A DNA stretch of 64,000 nucleotides from positions 116,408-180,407 of the forward strand of contig NZ_LSLK01000065.1 of NCBI RefSeq assembly GCF_002257705.1. The letters are read 5' to 3'. The stretch is from Sporomusa silvacetica DSM 10669. Its GTDB lineage: Bacteria > Bacillota > Negativicutes > Sporomusales > Sporomusaceae. Within the stretch, counting starts at the first letter, position 1, and every line of letters begins with the position of its first letter. A program made the position numbers and the translations under genes. Shown here one piece after another: positions 59,976 through 64,000 of this stretch. The notes beneath the pieces are model-generated. The model was not told where the DNA came from. It did no database searches and saw only the letters and a list, made by a program, of their open reading frames with translations.

Positions 59976-61328
59976 AGACCCTGGGCAAGTTTGCCATTCT
60001 GTCCGTAATGCTGCTTCACCTGGCCAAGATCTTTACTCCTATAGACACACTGCCGATTCTTTTCATTTCCACCCTGCTGGTGTTTATTTGCTGCTTGCCG
60101 TTGCAAGGGCCGGGATTTAAGAAAATTACCCTGCTGTTTTTACTTGCCGCTGGCGCAATCGCATTCTATTATCAATTGTCTTTCACCGCGTGGCTGCAGT
60201 CCTTTGTATCCATGACCAACGTGATTGCCATTATTGCGGTCATGCAATTGTTCGTTCTTCCCCTCGAACTTGGCGGTTACAGCAATACGGTGGCGTACTG
60301 GCTGAAAAAATCCTTTCGCAAAGAAAGCTCGCTGTTTTTGTTCGCCATGCTGGTAACCCATTTATTCTCCAGCTTTTTACTCTTCGGCACCGTGCCGGTA
60401 ATGATTTCCCTGTTTGATAAGGCGATCAAAAACTATATTCCCGATTACCGGCGCTTTTTGTCCGCCGCCATTGTAAGAGGCTATGCCATAGCGCTGCTCT
60501 GGGCACCGGGGGCTGTAATCGTGCTACTGGTGTTGCAGGTTACCGGCGTTACCTGGTTCGATATTTTTATACCCGCCATGCTGCTTGGCGCGATCGGGCT
60601 GGCCGTCGCCTACGGCCTTGAGCACGTGACCCGTATGAACCGGCCAATTGCCACAAGGACGGTGGAGCGGGAGGACGAACCGGCTGCTGCTGCCGCGGCC
60701 TGGCGGCAGACCACCCACATAGCCCTGGTGGTAGTGGGCCTTATTGCGCTGGTAGCTTTCTTTGAAAGCATCTCGCTGGGAACCGGCGCCGGGCCGGTCC
60801 TGCTGGCCGGCCCGGCGCCGGCAGCTGGCTGCTGTATTTCCGCCGGCACGCCCGGTTGGCCCAGGTTTTGCAAGCGCACTGGGAGAGCGGCATAACCAAG
60901 GCGGCGGACCTGTCTGTTTTTTTGTTGCCATGGGTTTTTTTGCCGGAACTGTTGACAGAAGCGGCGTCTTGACACAATTTCAGCCGTATCTGCAAGCCGG
61001 GGCTGACCAGCTCGGGGTATTCTCGGTGCTTGCCGTGCCGGCGCTTTTTATCCTGTTGGGGATTGCGGGCATCCACCCGCTTGTCCTGGCCGTCATACTG
61101 GGAAAAGTGCTGATGACCCTTTCCCTGCCGCTGTCGGCGGTCTCGCTTGCCCTTCTGCTGCTGGTGTCCAGTTCGGTAACGTTCATTGTCTCCCCCCTTG
61201 CCGGCATGGTGCTGCTGACCGCCAAATTTCTGGACGTGAAACCGGTGGAAGTGGCGCTGAAGTGGAATGGCGTATACGGCCTGCTGTTTCTGGTAGTGGG
61301 AATTCTGTTCGCTTATCTGTGGGGGTGA
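59972..61328 (+). pseudogene. Multi-span membrane permease gene with two frameshifts
   Basis: Frame 1 (59972 to about 60800) encodes helices such as FLLAAGAIAFYYQLSF and LFAMLVTHLFSSFLLFG; frame 3 (about 60800-60920) reads GSWLLYFRRHARLAQVLQAH then WESGITKAADLSVF; the last frame (60920 to 61328) continues FVAMGFFAGTVDRSGVL ... GIAGIHPLVLAVILGKVLMTLSLPLSAVSLALLLLVSSSVTFIVSPLAGMVLL. Joined, this is a ~452-residue transporter of ion-transporter type. Both breaks need the same shift (one base lost): the first is in a GGCCGG-rich stretch, the second at a T7 run (60917-60923). Either decay or sequencing error. Confidence 0.7.
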
Positions 61329-61416
61329 TAGCGACGGTAGTTTGCATGTCACAAAAGCCGTTTTGTAAAAAAATTATCCTCGATTGTTGACTTTATAAAA
61401 ATCATTGTTTTTTAGG

Positions 61417-61442
61417 AAAAACAGGAATACAGCCTGTTTTTT
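61417..61442 (+). terminator. Terminator behind the permease gene
   Basis: AAAAACAGG (61417-61425) and CCTGTTTTT (61433-61441), seven-base loop, followed by T residues. Ends the SSS/permease transcript. Confidence 0.82.
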
Positions 61443-61699
61443 TATTTTGTTTCAGCAGTGATAAGGCATGGAACCAATAGTTCACCCAGGTGAGACAGAC
61501 GTGTCTGCTAGTATTGATTTACCTGTAAACAGAATGGTTGTTTTTCAGAATTTACTTGACCTTTGAGTTGCTTCAAGGTTTATAGTAATATCGAGACTAA
61601 AGGGAAACTGCAGTAAAAACAACTGGAAAAAGCATTAATAATGTTGCTGTGACTAAAAAGACTATCGGGAAAAAATTAACCATATCAGTAAAAAAGTAC

Positions 61700-61728
61700 T
61701 TGAAAATAGTTGGAATATCGAGTACAAT
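61700..61728 (+). promoter_or_regulatory. Promoter of leader B
   Basis: TTGAAA (61700-61705) and TACAAT (61723-61728), 17-bp spacer, the same layout as for leader A. Predicted start near 61736. Confidence 0.72.
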
Positions 61729-61757
61729 GAAGTCGAAATATTGGGAATTTTATATAA

Positions 61758-61872
61758 TTTCATGAGTAGCTTGCATATGATATCGGAGTAAATTCCGATA
61801 TAAAGTAGTTAAGCCTAGCTCTTTAGAAAAGCAATGTGTATTTCGTTGCCTTTTCTATGTGCTAGGCTTTTT
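61758..61872 (+). promoter_or_regulatory. Conserved structured leader, copy B (before MFS transporter)
   Basis: Copy of the element at 58279-58396. Stem ATATCGGA/TCCGATAT (against TTGGA/TTTCA in copy A), AAGCCTAGC with GCTAGGCTT, inner hairpin AGAAAAGCAA...TTGCCTTTTCT, then TTTTTT. Downstream are the receptor fragment and the MFS gene. Bases in single-stranded parts (CATGAGTAGCTT, GTGTATTT) are the most conserved. Confidence 0.7.
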
Positions 61873-62104
61873 TATTTGTTCATATCACGTTCTTATGCAA
61901 TTAGAGGAGAGGGGGTGTAATAATATAGTGCCGGGAAGTGCAGTTTGATGCTACCTCTATGGTTTTCGGGTGTAATTGATAAAACACCCAAATGGACAGG
62001 CGGTACAAGAAAATGAGAGCTTATTAAAGAGAGGAAGGAATTAGGTCAAAGTTAAAGCTGGTGGGGAAAGTGTTCTCGCAAAAATAAAAAAGACGGATGA
62101 TATT

Positions 62105-62434
62105 TTGAAATTTGTTAGCGATGTTGCTGTAAACTCTAACTTGTTGGGCCTCAATGCTGCCATTGAGGCGGCCAGGGCAGGAGAGTATGGCCGAGGTTTT
62201 GCAGTCGTATCGGATGAAATACGGAAGATGGCGGTGAACAGTGCCCAGTCGGTGAGCGAAATAAAAAAATTCTCCAGGACATTCAGGAGGAAACGGACCA
62301 TAGTAGTCAAGGCAATCACAAAGTCATCAAGTATTGGTGAGCAGCAAGCGAGAGCAGCGGAGGATATCGCAGCAAACATCCAGTCATTGGCTTTAACCGC
62401 CAGCGAGGTGGAAAAAATTGCGGAAGTTGTTTAA
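62105..62434 (+). pseudogene. Truncated methyl-accepting chemotaxis signalling domain
   Basis: 109 residues from a TTG. NSNLLGLNAAIEAARAGEYGRGFAVVSDEIRKMA is the hairpin tip that binds CheA/CheW in receptors. The sensor, membrane helices and N-terminal coil are absent: upstream in-frame sequence is open only to a TAG at 62041. The tail is shortened too. It may be a degenerate receptor or a short cytosolic signalling protein; degeneration is more likely. It lies between leader B and the MFS gene. Confidence 0.65.
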
Positions 62435-62489
62435 TTGCTATATTCGATAAGACTGTGGTCTGAAATAATACAAATGGAGGGAATACAAA

Positions 62490-63842
62490 TTGGCGGTAAT
62501 TAATGTAAAGAAATTGATTGACGAAAGTTCTTTAAACAAATCCCATCTGAAAGCGTTTCTAACCTGTATTGTATCGCTTACTTTTGATGGTTATGACCTT
62601 GTCGTTTTTGGGGCAACAATTCCCATACTGTTGGTTGCCTGGAACATGTCGCCTGCTTATGCGGGGCTGATTGGAAGCTACGCCTATGCGGCCGGTATCC
62701 TTGGCGCAATCACGGGCGGTTATCTAGGAGACAGATGGGGAAGGAAAAATACAATTCTCCTGTCTATTATAATATTCTCTAGCGGTACGCTGTGGTGCGG
62801 CTTGTCAAGTGAACCATTCTGGTTTGGACTGGCCCGTACGCTAACCGGCTTTGGGCTGGGAATGACATTGCAAAATGAAGTGGCTCTGATTTCGGAGTAT
62901 TTTCCTGCCAGATATAACAAATCCGCTACTACAGCGTTGGGAACGGGCATGCAGCTTGGTGGGATAATTGCTGCGCTTTCGGCTTTGTGGCTGTTGGAAG
63001 CATATGGCTGGCAATCTCTGTATTACCTGGGGGCGACCATTATTGTTCTTTTTCCTGTCCTGTTTAAATATATGCCGGAAGCGCCATGGGTTCTGGTTAG
63101 TAAAGACAAGCGCCTGGAAATTAAGCAAATGTTGGCTGAAATTAGACCGGATGTTACCGTGCCTGATGACGCAACTTTCGAATATGCCCAAGCCAAGAAC
63201 AAGAAAGGACTTTTGCAGGTATTTGCCGAGCGCCGGACCTTTAGCACGATCTTGTTTTGGTTGATATATTTTCTCAATATGTACGTAACTCAAGGCACTA
63301 ATACATGGATTCCTAAACTAATGATTGATAAAGGTCATGGACTGGGATTAAGTTTATGGCTTTATCTAACAATGTTTATCGGAGCGGCTATCGGGAGTTA
63401 TATCGGCGGTTTTTTTGTCGACCGTATCGGTGCTAAGCGGGTCGTGATTGTTCAATTCCTATGTGCTTTTGTTTCTCTCTGCCTGCTGAGCTTGCCGATG
63501 AATGTTTATCTGACATTTGTAGTTATCGCATTCGTGGGTGTCGGGACTCAGGGCGCAATGAATGTCACACACTGTTATGTTACTCAGTTTTTCCCGCCGC
63601 AGGTTAAGTCGACCGCTATGGGGTGGGGACTTGGACTGGGTCGGTTTGGTGCTCTTTTTGGGCCGCTGATCGGCGGAATATTGCTGAGCTATAAGGCAAC
63701 GCTTTTTCAGAGCCTGTTTGCCCTGGCGGTGCCCAGTCTGCTCGCTGGTTGTGCCGCCCTGTTGGTTCAGGACCGTTACGGTTATGCTACCAGATTGGCT
63801 GAACAGGATGAACGTAATGTGGAAAATATTTTGAATAGTTAA
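62490..63842 (+). CDS. MFS transporter, aromatic acid:H+ symporter (AAHS) type
   Basis: 450 residues, 12 membrane helices. DGYDLVVFGATIP in helix 1 and GGYLGDRWGRKNTIL between helices 2 and 3 are the AAHS signatures known from PcaK and BenK, which import benzoate-like acids; also the second loop GGFFVDRIGAKRVV. TTG start with GGAGGG ahead. With the LysR-controlled oxidoreductase ~8 kb away, an aromatic substrate is conceivable but not shown. Presumably controlled by leader B. Confidence 0.85.
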   Translation: MAVINVKKLIDESSLNKSHLKAFLTCIVSLTFDGYDLVVFGATIPILLVAWNMSPAYAGLIGSYAYAAGILGAITGGYLGDRWGRKNTILLSIIIFSSGTLWCGLSSEPFWFGLARTLTGFGLGMTLQNEVALISEYFPARYNKSATTALGTGMQLGGIIAALSALWLLEAYGWQSLYYLGATIIVLFPVLFKYMPEAPWVLVSKDKRLEIKQMLAEIRPDVTVPDDATFEYAQAKNKKGLLQVFAERRTFSTILFWLIYFLNMYVTQGTNTWIPKLMIDKGHGLGLSLWLYLTMFIGAAIGSYIGGFFVDRIGAKRVVIVQFLCAFVSLCLLSLPMNVYLTFVVIAFVGVGTQGAMNVTHCYVTQFFPPQVKSTAMGWGLGLGRFGALFGPLIGGILLSYKATLFQSLFALAVPSLLAGCAALLVQDRYGYATRLAEQDERNVENILNS

Positions 63843-63919
63843 CTGATATAATAGTAAGCCGCTTGACAGGAGTTGCTGTGCTACCCGTCAAGAGGACAAA
63901 GAAAAAATAGAAGAAGTGG

Positions 63920-63954
63920 ATTGCTGCCTGCCGATATGGTGGGCAGCAATTTTT
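63920..63954 (+). terminator. Terminator behind MFS gene
   Basis: ATTGCTGCC (63920-63928) pairs with GGCAGCAAT (63942-63950), then TTTT. It also faces the end of the minus-strand transposase gene. Confidence 0.82.
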
Positions 63955-64000
63955 ATGCAGCTTTCGCGTACTGTTCGTGGAATTCCATGGGCGTCATGAT
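63953..64000 (-). CDS. C-terminal end of an IS3-type transposase (cut by window edge)
   Basis: Fifteen codons on the minus strand read IMTPMEFHEQYAKAA-stop. The pattern TPMEFHEQY is the usual end of IS3-family OrfB proteins. The rest lies outside the window. Confidence 0.55.
   Translation of the reverse strand: MMTPMEFHEQYAKAA

Larger units (their letters stand above)
61443..62104. other. Intergenic region with leader B and its promoter
   Basis: No intact gene before the chemotaxis-like fragment. Main content is promoter 61700-61728 and the conserved leader 61758-61872. A palindromic AGACAGACGTGTCT-type string occurs near 61493. Confidence 0.6.

Overview
The window looks like a chromosome segment of an anaerobic, Gram-negative-type Firmicute (Negativicutes, Sporomusa/Pelosinus-like). 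This is inferred from the gene set (Feo iron uptake, a tRNA-Sec gene, a cytoplasmic molybdopterin oxidoreductase module), codon style and strong GGAGG ribosome sites; it was not tested by any search.

Layout. (1) 1-7.4 kb, core genes: the end of an iron-siderophore-type ABC importer; a feoA-feoB-small Cys-rich protein operon behind a consensus promoter flanked by two Fur-box-like sites; then, on the minus strand, an ammonium transporter and PII protein, the transporter preceded by an attenuator-like leader. (2) 7439-7535, an intact tRNA-Sec (selC). (3) 7471-47931, a ~40.5 kb genomic island integrated in selC. A 65-bp copy of the tRNA 3' part (one mismatch) marks its far end, and a tyrosine integrase and excisionase-like gene sit at the near end. 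The island carries remnants of a rolling-circle replicon, then a row of defence-type modules: type I restriction-modification with a metallopeptidase, an NYN/LOTUS-like protein, a SIR2-HerA pair, a WYL regulator with several unknown operons, a GGDEF protein, a glycine-rich two-gene membrane module, and a DUF4297-like nuclease with an SMC/Rad50-like ATPase. It is interspersed with decayed genes, an IS3 copy, an IS66 remnant and a MITE-like element. (4) 48-49 kb, decayed genes. (5) 49.1-55.3 kb, a LysR regulator and an NrfD / 4x[4Fe-4S] / molybdopterin oxidoreductase / TorD-like chaperone operon. (6) 55.5-~58 kb, a group II intron with its maturase. (7) 58.2-64 kb, transporters (SSS family, a frameshifted membrane protein, an MFS aromatic-acid-type transporter). 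The SSS and MFS genes lie downstream of two copies of the same promoter-leader-terminator element.

Main new points. A 25-bp palindrome (10-bp arms around 5 bp) occurs upstream of four island operons, the first just behind the WYL regulator gene, so the island may have its own defence regulon. Two paralogous 5' leaders with a covarying stem and a nested terminator precede transporter genes and may be an undescribed cis-regulatory RNA. Several island modules (33999-35510, 35773-38222, 40022-42593) have no function I can recognise and sit in a defence context under the shared operator.
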